Assembly (NCBI GenBank): GCA_963836915.1
Contig: CAWILH010000002.1
Location: 1,364,001-1,428,000, forward strand
Source of the DNA: Cryomorpha sp963836915
GTDB lineage: Bacteria > Bacteroidota > Bacteroidia > Flavobacteriales_D > Cryomorphaceae
Direction: 5' to 3'
Length of the DNA stretch: 64,000 bases
Shown here: positions 25,259 through 34,973 of the stretch, piece by piece
Layout: every line of letters begins with the position of its first letter
Numbering within the stretch: the stretch's first letter is position 1
Made by a program: the position numbers and the translations under genes
The notes under the pieces: model-generated
Seen by the model: the letters and a program-made list of their open reading frames with translations, nothing else
What the model was told of the DNA's origin: nothing
Database searches by the model: none

Positions 25259-26804
25259 AGAGAATATTGATAAAATAGCCCGCGACCTGCTCGCCGATAG
25301 CGAAGTAGCTCCGTCGGCAGCCGTCTGGGACTCCATCGAAGGGCAGCTTGGAAGCAACAGCACCAAGGCCGGTTTCCTATTTTTGAGCCGATATGGCTGG
25401 ATTTTTCTTTTACTGCTCCTGCTGGGCGCAGGAGGTATCTTTTATTGGAATGTGAGCACCCTCCGCAGCGATCTGGATAAGCTTGATAAAAAAGTGGCAG
25501 AAGTGAGCAGCCCGAAACCCGAATTTGGGTCGGACACCTTGAAGGAAGAAAAAACCCAAGTTATGGAGAGAGCAAAAGAAAGTGCGAAACCTGTAAAAGA
25601 TGGGAACCCCATTCCGGAAGGCGCTGGCGAAGTGTCCGCAAACGAAATTGATCTGCCACCATCCATTGCCAATGAGCCCGTGCAAGTGCCTTCCGGCAAT
25701 AGAAGTCCCATAAAATCTGAAGATGAAGTAGCCAATAATATGAAGCCTTCGGGAAGCGCCGCCACCTTGAAATCAACTGCCCAAAGATCAGAAACCAACT
25801 CGCCAGCAGGCAGAAGCGTTACCAATTCGATCCAGGCTTTCCACCCTTCTCCGCAGCCGCAGGCGGTGATTACCCCTGATGCGAAGGCCGATGATCCTGA
25901 TCGGGGGTTTATGATAGACCAATACCCGTTCAGGCCGCTGCCCCTCGCCTTACGGGAAATTGAAAATCCCATGGCGCCGATGGTTACAGGAGATCTCACT
26001 GCCACGTTTGACCCTGATTATTACGCAAGCCATCCCCGCCGGAATTTCTATCTGGGACTGGCCATTACCGCAAATTCGAGCGCCCTGAAAATCAACGAAG
26101 GAACAATGGGAAATGCGGCCATCACCGATTCGCTATCACGAAATGAATCAGCGAGTCTGGGCATTGGCGCCAAGCTAAGCCTGGGCTATGGAATAGCTTC
26201 TAAAATCAGGATTTCAACAGGTCTAGAGTATGCCAAATGGTGCCGGATGAAGAATGCGGTGATCAGATTCGAGAATCCGAACGCAGGGCAGCCAAGCACG
26301 AGCGATCCCAATCTTCCTATCGATCTGAATGGAGAAATATTGCTGCCAACCGGTTTTGTCAACACAGATCTTAGTGTAAATCGGACAGAGATCAATAGCG
26401 GTTTGGGATACCAAGAAATAGAATCTATTGTAAATGAAATAGAAATCGAAGAATGCTTTGAATTGATTTCGGTCCCGCTGCAGGTGGCCTATGTATTCAG
26501 ATACCGAAGCCTTGCTTTTCTGCCGGCGCTCGGGTTAAATTATGACCGCGTCATTTCTAAAAATACGGTAGTAAGAAGTCTTTCAGATGGCAGCACTGCC
26601 TATCGCACGAGTACCGGTGATTATGAGAAAGACTTTTTGAGCTACTCAGCCGGGTTCTCCTTGGAGTACAGTATTACTGAGCGGTGGGCGGTGCAGCTTG
26701 GCGCAAACTATAAAAAATGGCTTACCCCCATTTATGAAGATGAAACCATACGAACCTACCCTTACTTTATATCTGGAAGCGCAGGAATGTTAATACGCCT
26801 ATGA
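25248..26804 (+). CDS. Putative trans-envelope anti-sigma protein with C-terminal beta-barrel
   Basis: ATG 25248 is chosen (an upstream in-frame start at 25221 lies deeper in the sigma gene), giving 518 residues. Residues 1-49 are an acidic, helical cytoplasmic-type segment containing IARDLLADSEVAPSAAVWDSIE, as in anti-sigma N-termini of Bacteroidota. A single membrane segment (about 50-68, WIFLLLLLLGAGGIFYW) follows, then a Pro/Ser/Lys-rich linker (about 70-260) and a C-terminal region (about 265-518) of alternating hydrophobic strands with the pattern of an outer-membrane beta-barrel (LGLAITANSS, LSLGYGIASKIRISTGLEY, final AGMLIRL). The layout would connect cytoplasm and outer membrane. The role as anti-sigma factor is inferred from position and layout. 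Confidence 0.7.
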   Translation: MKSEENIDKIARDLLADSEVAPSAAVWDSIEGQLGSNSTKAGFLFLSRYGWIFLLLLLLGAGGIFYWNVSTLRSDLDKLDKKVAEVSSPKPEFGSDTLKEEKTQVMERAKESAKPVKDGNPIPEGAGEVSANEIDLPPSIANEPVQVPSGNRSPIKSEDEVANNMKPSGSAATLKSTAQRSETNSPAGRSVTNSIQAFHPSPQPQAVITPDAKADDPDRGFMIDQYPFRPLPLALREIENPMAPMVTGDLTATFDPDYYASHPRRNFYLGLAITANSSALKINEGTMGNAAITDSLSRNESASLGIGAKLSLGYGIASKIRISTGLEYAKWCRMKNAVIRFENPNAGQPSTSDPNLPIDLNGEILLPTGFVNTDLSVNRTEINSGLGYQEIESIVNEIEIEECFELISVPLQVAYVFRYRSLAFLPALGLNYDRVISKNTVVRSLSDGSTAYRTSTGDYEKDFLSYSAGFSLEYSITERWAVQLGANYKKWLTPIYEDETIRTYPYFISGSAGMLIRL

Positions 26805-26874
26805 ATTTTGCAATGAATTGTAACCTATAGTGATAATGCCGCACTCCAAGAATGAACCAATTAAAACAAATAGC

Positions 26875-27552
26875 ATGAAATTACAGAACACATCTTTTGC
26901 CATCATCGCATTGATCGGCACCTTGGCATTGAGCAGCTGCTCCGAAAACGATGATAGTCCCACACCCATTGATCCAAACCCCAAAAATGAGCTCAGGCTG
27001 AGTGACCTGCGCCAAGGGCAAAGCAGCTATTATGTGCGCTATACACAGCCCTGCGCCGATCCGCAAAGTTTCTCCTACAGTGGTGACACATTGAGAGTAG
27101 AAGTCTTTATCGAAGATGACTCACTAAAATTCCGCGAATCCTATACCGCTGGATCGCTCACGCTGTCCGAAACAGAAGCGATCGAATACCCCGTTACCGA
27201 CAAGGGCGATTATTTGCTCATTACCGAAAGGTTCAGGTCACAGCTATTCTTCTTTTATGGAAATGATACCTTGTTCTTGAACAAGCCAACCACGGCCGAA
27301 CTGCTGCAAGATGGCTGTGCGCTGACCTACCAGAATGGCGACATCTTCATAGGCGAAGAGATGGGCAACCTGCCCCTCTATGAGATCGGCGATATAAGCC
27401 TGCACAGCAACAAGGCCGTAAGCTGTGTACCTACCATAATGCCGTTGGATGCCTTCTTGATATTTGATTCCAAAGAATTAAAAATAAGCTCATTCGTGAT
27501 GCAAGGTTGGGAAGAACCAAGCCTGAATGGGATGGTTTTGGTTGGGTTTTAG
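26875..27552 (+). CDS. Lipoprotein of unknown function
   Basis: From ATG 26875 (an upstream start at 26830 adds a polar stretch before the signal) the protein has 225 residues and a lipoprotein signal with lipobox LSSC followed by an Asp/Pro-rich spacer. The rest is beta-rich (YYVRYTQPCADPQSF, LRVEVFIEDDSLKFRE) and contains three further cysteines after the spacer. I do not recognise a family. It follows the putative anti-sigma gene by 70 bp on the same strand and may be part of that locus, for example as a sensor partner; that is inference. Confidence 0.65.
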   Translation: MKLQNTSFAIIALIGTLALSSCSENDDSPTPIDPNPKNELRLSDLRQGQSSYYVRYTQPCADPQSFSYSGDTLRVEVFIEDDSLKFRESYTAGSLTLSETEAIEYPVTDKGDYLLITERFRSQLFFFYGNDTLFLNKPTTAELLQDGCALTYQNGDIFIGEEMGNLPLYEIGDISLHSNKAVSCVPTIMPLDAFLIFDSKELKISSFVMQGWEEPSLNGMVLVGF

Positions 27553-27691
27553 ATTTTTCCCGATTTTTCGGGACTTGCAGGGTGGTCGGTCTTACGCTCC
27601 ATATGAATTTGCCATGCAGCGCAGGGGTCTCGTGATGAAAGGGATAATGCCGCGGAATGTGCAGCGACTGATGTGATCGTGAAAATAAAAT

Positions 27692-28770
27692 GAGATTTCT
27701 CACTCCGTTCGAAATGACAAGTGATGTTCGAAATGACAAGGAATGTTGGAAATGACAAGGCAGTTCGAAATGACAAGTGATGTTGATTTGTCATTCAGAG
27801 CGCCAGTGGCCTGCCCCGAACCATCGGGGAATCTCTTTGAGTCATTGGTAATGATATGATGAGAGATTTCTCACTCCGTTCGAAATGACAAGCATGATCG
27901 GGTTGTCATTCAGAGCGCCAGTGGCCTGCCCCGAACCATCGGGGAATCTCTTTGAGTCACTGGTTCTGTGATGATGGGAGATTTCTCACTCCGTTCGAAA
28001 TGACAAGTGATGTTCGAAATGACAAGGCCGTTCGAAATGACAAGAAATGTCCGAAATGACATGCATTGTTGATTTGTCATTCAGAGCGCCAGTGGCCAGC
28101 CCCGAACCATCGGGGAATCTCTTTAAGTCACTGGTAATGATATGATGGGAGATTTCTCACTCCGTTCGAAATGACAAGCATGATCGGGTTGTCATTCAGA
28201 GCGCCAGTGGCCTGCCCCGAACCATCGGGGAATCGCTTTAAGTCACTGGTAATGATATGATGGGAGATTTCTCACTCCGTTCGAAATGACAAGGCCGTTC
28301 GAAATGACAAGCATTGTTGATTTGTCATTCAGAGCGCCAGTGGCCTGCCCCGAACCATCGGGGAATCTCTTTGAGTCACTGGTTCTGTGATGATGGGAGA
28401 TTTCTCACTCCGTTCGAAATGACAAGTGATGTCCGAAATGACAAGCATCGTTGATTTGTCATTCAGAGCGCCAGTGGCCTGCCCCGAACCATCGGGGAAT
28501 CTCTTTGAGTCACTGGTTCTGTGATGATGGGAGATTTCTCACTCCGTTCGAAATGACAAGGAATGTTGGAAATGACAAGTGACGTTTATAACGACAAGCA
28601 TCGTTGATTTGTCATTCAGAGCGCCAGTGGCCTGCCCCGAACCATCGGGGAATCTCTTTGAGTCACTGGTAATGATATGATGAGAGATTTCTCACTCTGT
28701 TCGAAATGACAAGGCCGTTCGAAATGACAAGTGATGCTCGAAATGACAAACTGCTGGTCGAAATGACAAA
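27692..28770 (+). repeat. Intergenic repeat array with seven long units
   Basis: Seven copies of a unit starting GTCATTCAGAGCGCCAGTGG occur at about 27790, 27905, 28076, 28191, 28324, 28458 and 28611, at irregular spacing (115-171 bp). Each contains a hairpin CCCCGA-ACCA-TCGGGG, then GAATC-CTTT-AGTCACTGGT and GAGATTTCTCACTCCGTTCG followed by one to four short AAATGACAAG units. The two ends of the unit are imperfect inverse copies of each other, so each unit can fold on itself. ORFs across the array (for example 102, 81 and 156 codons) are repeat artefacts. No gene was found from 27553 to 28931. Confidence 0.85.
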
Positions 28771-28771
28771 C

Positions 28772-28893
28772 CGCTGGTCGCGATGAAAAGATGAGTGTAA
28801 TCGCGAGTACGAAGGCACGGTCAGGGGTAAACCCTTTCGATGACTGCGTTACATGCCCGACATAGGCCGTGGACTTCCGTCTCGCGACCAGCG
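28772..28893. repeat. 122-bp element with 12-bp perfect inverted ends
   Basis: CGCTGGTCGCGA at 28772-28783 and its exact inverse TCGCGACCAGCG at 28882-28893 enclose about 98 bp of non-coding DNA at the edge of the repeat array, just downstream of the GH3 gene end. It may be a large hairpin or the ends of a small mobile element. Confidence 0.55.
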
Positions 28894-28931
28894 ACTCTAA
28901 ACAGCCATTAAGAACAAGCGATAAATAAAAA

Positions 28932-31906
28932 TCAAGGATTGGCAGCCGTCGCACCGCTGCTCTTCTTGCCATCAAGCACGCGGTAGATCTCGGCCTGAAT
29001 ATCGGTGCGGATGTCCAGCTTGGCGAGCTTATTATTCTCGGCGGTGGGATAAACCCGATTGGAAAGAAAAACATAAACGATATCATTTACCGGATCGGCC
29101 AAGCAATGGTACCGGTGAAGCCAGAATGGCCGAATGATTCAAATGGTACACATTTACAGGTCGGCCCAGGGCCGGGGGGGATCACAGGCTTGTCAAATCC
29201 GGCACCACGGCGGTTTACATCATTCTCGTCCTTGCAAAACTGACATTTGGTATACTTGGCGATAGTCTCTGCTTCTAAAAACCGCTCGCCGCCATACTCC
29301 CCGCCATTGATCAACATTTGCATGAGCACCGCAAGGTCTTCGGCATTGCTGAAAACTCCCGCATGGCCACCTACCCCACCTTGCATTGCAGCTCCTGGGT
29401 CGTGCACGTCGCCATGCACCAATTGCCGTCGGAAATAGGTATCGTACTCCGTGGGTGGAATGCGCTCAATCGGAAAGCGCTCCAAGGGAAGATACCCCAT
29501 CGTATTCAAGCCCAGTGGCGCATAAAAATTGGAATAGGCAAAACTGTCGAGCCGCATCTTGCTCTGTCGCCGCACGATCTCACGCATGAAGAAATAGCCC
29601 AGATCGCTGTATTTATAATCGGAATTAGCGCGGAGCGGAGTGTTCAATATTCTGATCATCAGCGAGTCGCTCACATCGGCACGCATGAACATATCATGTG
29701 CTACCTTCACGGGATAATCTTCCGAATAGGCCTGCGAATAAATGCTCCACAGCGGCATTCCGTCCTTTACGGTTTTGGCATAAAAGGGAATCCAGGTTTG
29801 AAGTCCAGCCACGTGCGCCAGCATACGCCGCGGCACCATATCGTAATAGGGACTTGCTTTTTTTATCTCCGGAAAATAGCTGTGCAGGGGCATATCAAGA
29901 TCAAACTTCCCGTCTTCATCAAGCTTCATAAGACTGATGGTGCTGGCCGCTATTTTGGTGATGGAAGCTAGGTCGTAGATATCGGTGGGGCGCACGGGGA
30001 TGTCATCTTCATAAGTCTGAAAACCGAAGCATTTATCGTAGATCACCTGTCCGCTCTTCACCACCACCACCTGCGCGCCGGGATAAGCCCGCTTCTTGAT
30101 GCCGTAGTCTACAATGCTGTCTATTCGCGCGAAAGCGTCATTCTTCAAACCCAACTCCAGCGGACTCGTATAGTGTAACCTGGTGGTGCCGGCGATCTGG
30201 ATCCCGGTCTGTGCCGGAAATAATGCCCCGATTGAAACGGGCAACTTCCCCGAGATCGGGATCGCGCCCATGATGGCTTCGGCGGCAGCCCGGCTCAGGT
30301 ATGAATCATCCTGATATCCAAGCACTATGGCGGCAAGCCGATCAGGATTCTTCAGCTTCGAGAGTGCATAAGGACTGCCCATGTGCACGAGAATAACTGT
30401 TTTTTGCGCCGCCACGGTTTCTATCAGCGATATGGCCGCAGCACTCAGGCCGTAATTTTTTGAAGGGGTATTATTGGTTCCTTCCACGTTTACGATTACC
30501 GTATTGGCCACAGCCAGAGATTTCATGATCTCCTTCCCCTGCGCCAGCGTGGGACTGCTGCCAGTCTCGATTGATTCGAAGCTGCAGTACTTGGCCAGTC
30601 GGTTCTTGAATACCGTTCCGCTGCCGCCAATAGTGAGCACCTGTATCTTCTTATCCTTGAGCTCCCGCATGGGAATCAACCCGTCCTTATTTTTTACCAG
30701 CGTGATGGCCGCTTCACTCAATTTCTTTTTGAGATGAAGCGCTTCGGGGGTGTTTAGGTCGGCTGCGAGATTGGTAAGCTCTACTTTATTGGATCGGTTC
30801 AATCCCAGCCATTCCTTGGCTTGCAATATTTTGCGGACGCTCTTATTGAGCTCTGCTTCGGAATACGTGCCTTCAGTGATGGCCTTTTTTATTTGATCTA
30901 CCGCCTTGGCCACGTCTTCGGCAAATAGCAATACATCATTTCCTGCTTGAAGGGCTTTCAGATCTACTTCGCCCGGAGAGAAATAGCTGGCTACCCCTTT
31001 CATATTCAGCGCATCGGTAAATATGAGCCCTTGAAATCCCAATTCAGACTTGAGCAGATCGGTGACGATAGGCCTAGAAAGGGTGCTGGCCTGATTGGGC
31101 GTGCTATCGAGCGCTGTGACAGATAGATGAGCTACCATCACAGAAGATATACCCTGATCTATAAGCCGACTATACGGATAGAGCTCGACCTCATCGAGCC
31201 GTGCCCGGTCATGATTGATTACGGGCAGGGTATGGTGCGAGTCGGTTTTGGTATCCCCGTGTCCGGGAAAATGTTTGGCATTGGAGAGTATGCCGCTGGC
31301 CTGCATCCCTTTCATGTAGGCCACCGACTTTTGGGTCACCGATTCCTTGTTTTCACCAAAAGAGCGGCTGTTGATCACCGGATTTTCGGCATTTACATTG
31401 ATATCTACTACGGGTGCAAAATTGATATGTATGCCTGCACGCTTGGCCTGTCGGCCTATCTCCATTCCCATGGCATAGATGAGTGAATCATTTTCTATGG
31501 CTCCCAAGGTCATCTGGCGTGGGTATTTTATAGTACTATCGAGGCGCATGGCCAGCCCCCACTCTGCGTCCATCCCGGTCCAAAGGGGTATTCTCGAAGC
31601 GTCCTGCAAGCGATTATACATATTTGCCTCGCGCGCCGGGCCGCCCTGAAAAAATATGAGCCCGCCGATTTCATGCTGCGCAATGATTCGCTTCAACTCC
31701 TTCTCGTGGGCGGCATCTTTATTACTATAAGCGGCCACCATAAAGAGCTGTCCTATACGTTGATCTAGGGTCAGGCTGGCCATGAGCGAATCCGTCCAAG
31801 GACTCGCTTTTTCCATAAACATGGGAACCTTATTTCCACCTTGAGCGAACAAAACAATGGGTAAGAAACTGAATAAAATGTATAGTATGCGTAACTTTCG
31901 ACTCAT
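28932..31906 (-). CDS. GH3 glycosidase fused to serine beta-lactamase-like domain, frameshifted near 3' end
   Basis: The protein has a signal peptide and a GH3 beta-N-acetylhexosaminidase (NagZ-like) domain with AKHFPGHGDT near 208-217 and the nucleophile motif LIFTDALNM (Asp about 298), then a GH3 C-terminal domain, then a class C beta-lactamase-like domain with the SITK tetrad (Ser about 648) and DLGYFFMREI. The frame stops at 29087 after GTIAWPIR, but one extra C at GGCC (29097-29100) restores IAWADPVNDIVYVFLSNRVYP and 44 further residues, ending at 28932 (about 991 residues in all). The continuation is the normal end of this fusion family, which is thought to act on peptidoglycan fragments in the periplasm. 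Confidence 0.88.
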
Positions 31907-32055
31907 GGGGACTATTTGTAAAACGAAGGTACGTGGACACGGCGTTTATGTTTGGCCTGCGGCAAAGAGTTTTCCACAGTAAGTTGTACTTATCAACGCA
32001 AGCTTTTTTGATTCATTAGGCTAAGAATCACAAGTATTGCAAAAGGAATAAAAAG

Positions 32056-32373
32056 ATGAAACCACCGAGAATACCATCGCTCTTCAAGTTAGGGCAAAGT
32101 AGTAATTATAAACGGTTTGACTATAGGCCGCGCACCTTTGATGAGCAAAAGGAGAAGCTTGAGAAACGCCGTATTGAAATAGAGAAAGAACTGGAAAGGG
32201 AGAAGCGGCTGGGAGCCAATTATGAAGAGCACCTGAGGGAGCGCATCGGCAATTCGTGGTCGCGCAGGGAGACACGCCGCCAGCAAAAGAACTCCAGCAT
32301 CAGGCTTTTATTAATTTTGTCCATTCTGGTAGCCTTGCTCTACGTTATTTTTAATTTCGATTACTTTAATTAA
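32056..32373 (+). CDS. Small membrane-anchored coiled-coil protein
   Basis: A 105-residue protein, highly charged in residues 20-80 (RTFDEQKEKLEKRRIEIEKELEREKRL suggests a coiled coil) with one C-terminal hydrophobic segment (about 83-100, LLLILSILVALLYVIF), so probably a tail-anchored protein. Similar small proteins precede mutL in many Bacteroidota and are sometimes labelled as riboflavin synthase beta subunit, for which the sequence gives no support. The stop codon shares one base with the mutL start (TAATG), so the genes are coupled. Function unknown. Confidence 0.7.
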   Translation: MKPPRIPSLFKLGQSSNYKRFDYRPRTFDEQKEKLEKRRIEIEKELEREKRLGANYEEHLRERIGNSWSRRETRRQQKNSSIRLLLILSILVALLYVIFNFDYFN

Positions 32374-34205
32374 TGCCCGATATTATAAAACTTCTTCCCG
32401 ATGCAGTGGCCAATCAAATAGCTGCAGGTGAAGTAGTTCAGCGCCCGGCTTCAGCGGTTAAGGAGCTTTTGGAAAACGCCGTAGATGCCGGTGCCACCGA
32501 TGTAAAACTGGTGGTAAAGGATGCCGGTAAAACCTTGATCCAGATCATCGATAATGGCTGTGGGATGAGCGATACCGATGCCCGTCTTAGCTTTGAGCGC
32601 CACGCCACTTCGAAGATCAGAAAGGCTGAAGAGCTCTTTCATATTTTAACAAAAGGATTTCGCGGTGAAGCGTTGGCTTCTATCGCTGCCATAGCCCATG
32701 TAGAACTCCGCACCAGGCTGCGCGAAAATGAACTCGGCAGCCGGATCATCATCGCGGGTAGCGAAATAGAGAAGCAAGAACCGATGTCTACCCCTTGCGG
32801 GACTTCCATTGCCATCAAAAACTTGTTCTACAATACCCCTGCCAGGCGCAATTTCCTAAAGTCAGATCCGGTAGAGATGCGCCACATCATCGAAGAGTTT
32901 GAGCGGGTAGCATTGGCGCATCCCGACATAGACTTCTCAGTACATCATAATGATGCAGAGCTTTATAATGTGAAGGCATCGCCACTGAGGCAGCGCATTG
33001 TCAATATGTTTGGACCGCGGTATAATGAGCGATTGGTGCCCGTAAAAGAGTCTACGGCTATTGTGTCCATCCAGGGTTATATCGGCAAACCAGAGTTTGC
33101 CAAGCGCACCCGTGGTGAGCAGTACTTCTTTGTAAATGATCGATTTATCAAGAACGGCTACCTCAACCATGCCGTGACCACGGCTTTTGATGAGCTGCTG
33201 AGCAGGTCATCGCATCCATCGTATTTCCTATACCTACGCGTTGACCCTTCTTCGATTGATGTAAATATCCATCCTACCAAAACGGAAATAAAATTTACCG
33301 AAGAGCGCTCTATCTATTCCATCATCCACTCGGCCGTGCGCAATAGCCTTGGAAAATACAATATAGCCCCAAGCCTTGATTTTGAGCAGGAAGATGTGTT
33401 TAATGTGGCACCTATGCCGGCAAATGTCGAAATAGGAATGCCCCAAGCTAAAGATTTTAACTTCAATCCTTTTGACTCCCAAGGCCAAAGCGGCACTCCA
33501 AAATCTGGATCAGCGATGGCAGGTAGTATCGGTTTCCCAAAAGGGTGGAAAGAGCTGTATGCCATCAGCGAAGGCTCTAAAAAGGCAGAGCCCATGTTTG
33601 ACCGGGAAGAAGCGGACGAAATCCCTTCGCGAAATGAAGAAAACCGGCCGGTATTTCAGCTACAGCAAAATTATATCGTCACTACTATCAAGTCGGGGCT
33701 CATCTTAATAGATCAGCGCAGGGCGCATGAACGTATACTCTACGAAGAAGCCCTGCAAAACTTAGAAAAGAGCGGCGGCCAAAGCCAGCAACAATTATTT
33801 CCACAAACCGTTGATCTCTCACCTGCCGATGTGGGACTACTCACAGATCTAAAAGTTGATATGGAGAAGCTCGGTTTTACCTTCGACGATTTTGGTGGAA
33901 ACCAAATGGTGATCAATGGCGTTCCACCTGAAGCGGGAGACATACCGGTAAAAGAACTATTAGAAGAAATATTGGAACAATTTAAAAATACAGTCGCCAA
34001 CGTGCAGCTCAATCAGCGTGAGCGGCTGGCGCGCTCCATGGCCAGCACTGTGGCAGTTAAGAATGGTCAGTTTCTGCACCGCTCGCAGATGCTCAATCTT
34101 GTGGATAGATTATTTGCGTGCAGCCAACCGCAGGCGGCACCGAATGGGAAGCCGACTATTCTTACTTTTACCGGCGATGAACTCAACAGAAAATTTAAAG
34201 CCTAG
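32373..34205 (+). CDS. mutL: DNA mismatch repair protein MutL
   Basis: A 610-residue MutL. The GHKL ATPase N-terminal domain shows VVQRPASAVKELLENAVDAGAT near 20-42, DNGCGM, and TKGFRGEALASI; the DNA-binding/transducer part follows to about 330. The C-terminal dimerisation domain carries ILIDQRRAHERILYE near 449, where the DQHA of endonuclease-active MutL reads DQRR, and the usual CPHGRP-like site reads CSQPQAAPNGKPT. Intrinsic nicking activity is therefore uncertain. It sits in the order small protein, mutL, two rhomboids, EEP phosphatase, a gene order typical of Bacteroidota. Confidence 0.95.
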   Translation: MPDIIKLLPDAVANQIAAGEVVQRPASAVKELLENAVDAGATDVKLVVKDAGKTLIQIIDNGCGMSDTDARLSFERHATSKIRKAEELFHILTKGFRGEALASIAAIAHVELRTRLRENELGSRIIIAGSEIEKQEPMSTPCGTSIAIKNLFYNTPARRNFLKSDPVEMRHIIEEFERVALAHPDIDFSVHHNDAELYNVKASPLRQRIVNMFGPRYNERLVPVKESTAIVSIQGYIGKPEFAKRTRGEQYFFVNDRFIKNGYLNHAVTTAFDELLSRSSHPSYFLYLRVDPSSIDVNIHPTKTEIKFTEERSIYSIIHSAVRNSLGKYNIAPSLDFEQEDVFNVAPMPANVEIGMPQAKDFNFNPFDSQGQSGTPKSGSAMAGSIGFPKGWKELYAISEGSKKAEPMFDREEADEIPSRNEENRPVFQLQQNYIVTTIKSGLILIDQRRAHERILYEEALQNLEKSGGQSQQQLFPQTVDLSPADVGLLTDLKVDMEKLGFTFDDFGGNQMVINGVPPEAGDIPVKELLEEILEQFKNTVANVQLNQRERLARSMASTVAVKNGQFLHRSQMLNLVDRLFACSQPQAAPNGKPTILTFTGDELNRKFKA

Positions 34206-34949
34206 ATGAGCGGTTTTCAACCACGTAGTGCCTTTGGCAATATGCCTACCATCGTAAAGAACTTATTGATTATCAATGGACTTTTCTTTCTTGGAACGAT
34301 TATTATGCCGGGACTTTCTAAAATTCTGGGCGCTTTCTATTGGGATTCACCCTTCTTTAAGCCCTGGCAGATCATCACGCATATGTTCATGCACGGTAGC
34401 TTCATGCATATCCTCTTCAATATGTTTGCACTTTGGCTTTTTGGTTCGGCCATAGAGCGCGTATGGGGGCCAAAAAAATTCTTGATCTATTACCTTATCA
34501 CAGGCTTTGGCGCATTCATACTTCACTATGCCATAGTCGCTTGGCAGGTGCATGGGTTGGTAGCTGAACTTGGTCCTGGAGCGGTAGAGACTATAAAGAC
34601 CGAAGGAATCAGGCTTTGGCAAAACGGCCAGAACTACACCGAGCCCACCTTGGCAAAGCTGAATGGGTTCTATAATATTCCGGTAGTCGGTGCTTCGGGA
34701 GCGGTCTTTGGATTATTGTTGGCCTTCGGTATGATGTTTCCCAATACCCGTCTCATCATGCTTTTCTTTCCTGTGCCCATAAAAGCGAAGTACTTCGTAA
34801 TGATTTATGGAGCAATTGAGCTATTTTCGGGGATCGCAAACAGACCCGGCGACAATACTGCGCATTTTGCCCACTTGGGTGGAATGCTCTTCGGGTTTCT
34901 GCTCATTAAATATTGGCAACAAAACGAAAATAGCTACCGCGAACTTTAG
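34206..34949 (+). CDS. Rhomboid family intramembrane serine protease
   Basis: A 247-residue membrane protein starting directly after the mutL stop. Catalytic dyad: Ser164 in VVGASGAVFGLLLAFG and His223 in AHFAHLGGMLFGF. The conserved HMFMHGSFMHILFNMFALWLFG segment is present near 57-79. It has an extra loop of about 45 residues between early membrane segments (VHGLVAELGPGAVETIKTEG), as in related Bacteroidota proteins. Rhomboids cleave transmembrane helices of partner proteins; the target here is unknown. A second rhomboid follows, 24 bp later. Confidence 0.92.
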   Translation: MSGFQPRSAFGNMPTIVKNLLIINGLFFLGTIIMPGLSKILGAFYWDSPFFKPWQIITHMFMHGSFMHILFNMFALWLFGSAIERVWGPKKFLIYYLITGFGAFILHYAIVAWQVHGLVAELGPGAVETIKTEGIRLWQNGQNYTEPTLAKLNGFYNIPVVGASGAVFGLLLAFGMMFPNTRLIMLFFPVPIKAKYFVMIYGAIELFSGIANRPGDNTAHFAHLGGMLFGFLLIKYWQQNENSYREL

Positions 34950-34973
34950 AGATGGCAGTGACCACTGGATGAT

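Noticed and set aside
27692..28770. CRISPR array
   Set aside because: Units are irregularly spaced, the sequence between repeats is itself repeated rather than unique, and no cas genes are nearby.
27431..29086. ORFs of 102, 81 and 156 codons on the minus strand with FERSEKS/SFRTxxxIS-type peptides
   Set aside because: They are translations of the intergenic repeat array; such peptides are a well-known annotation artefact in Bacteroidota.
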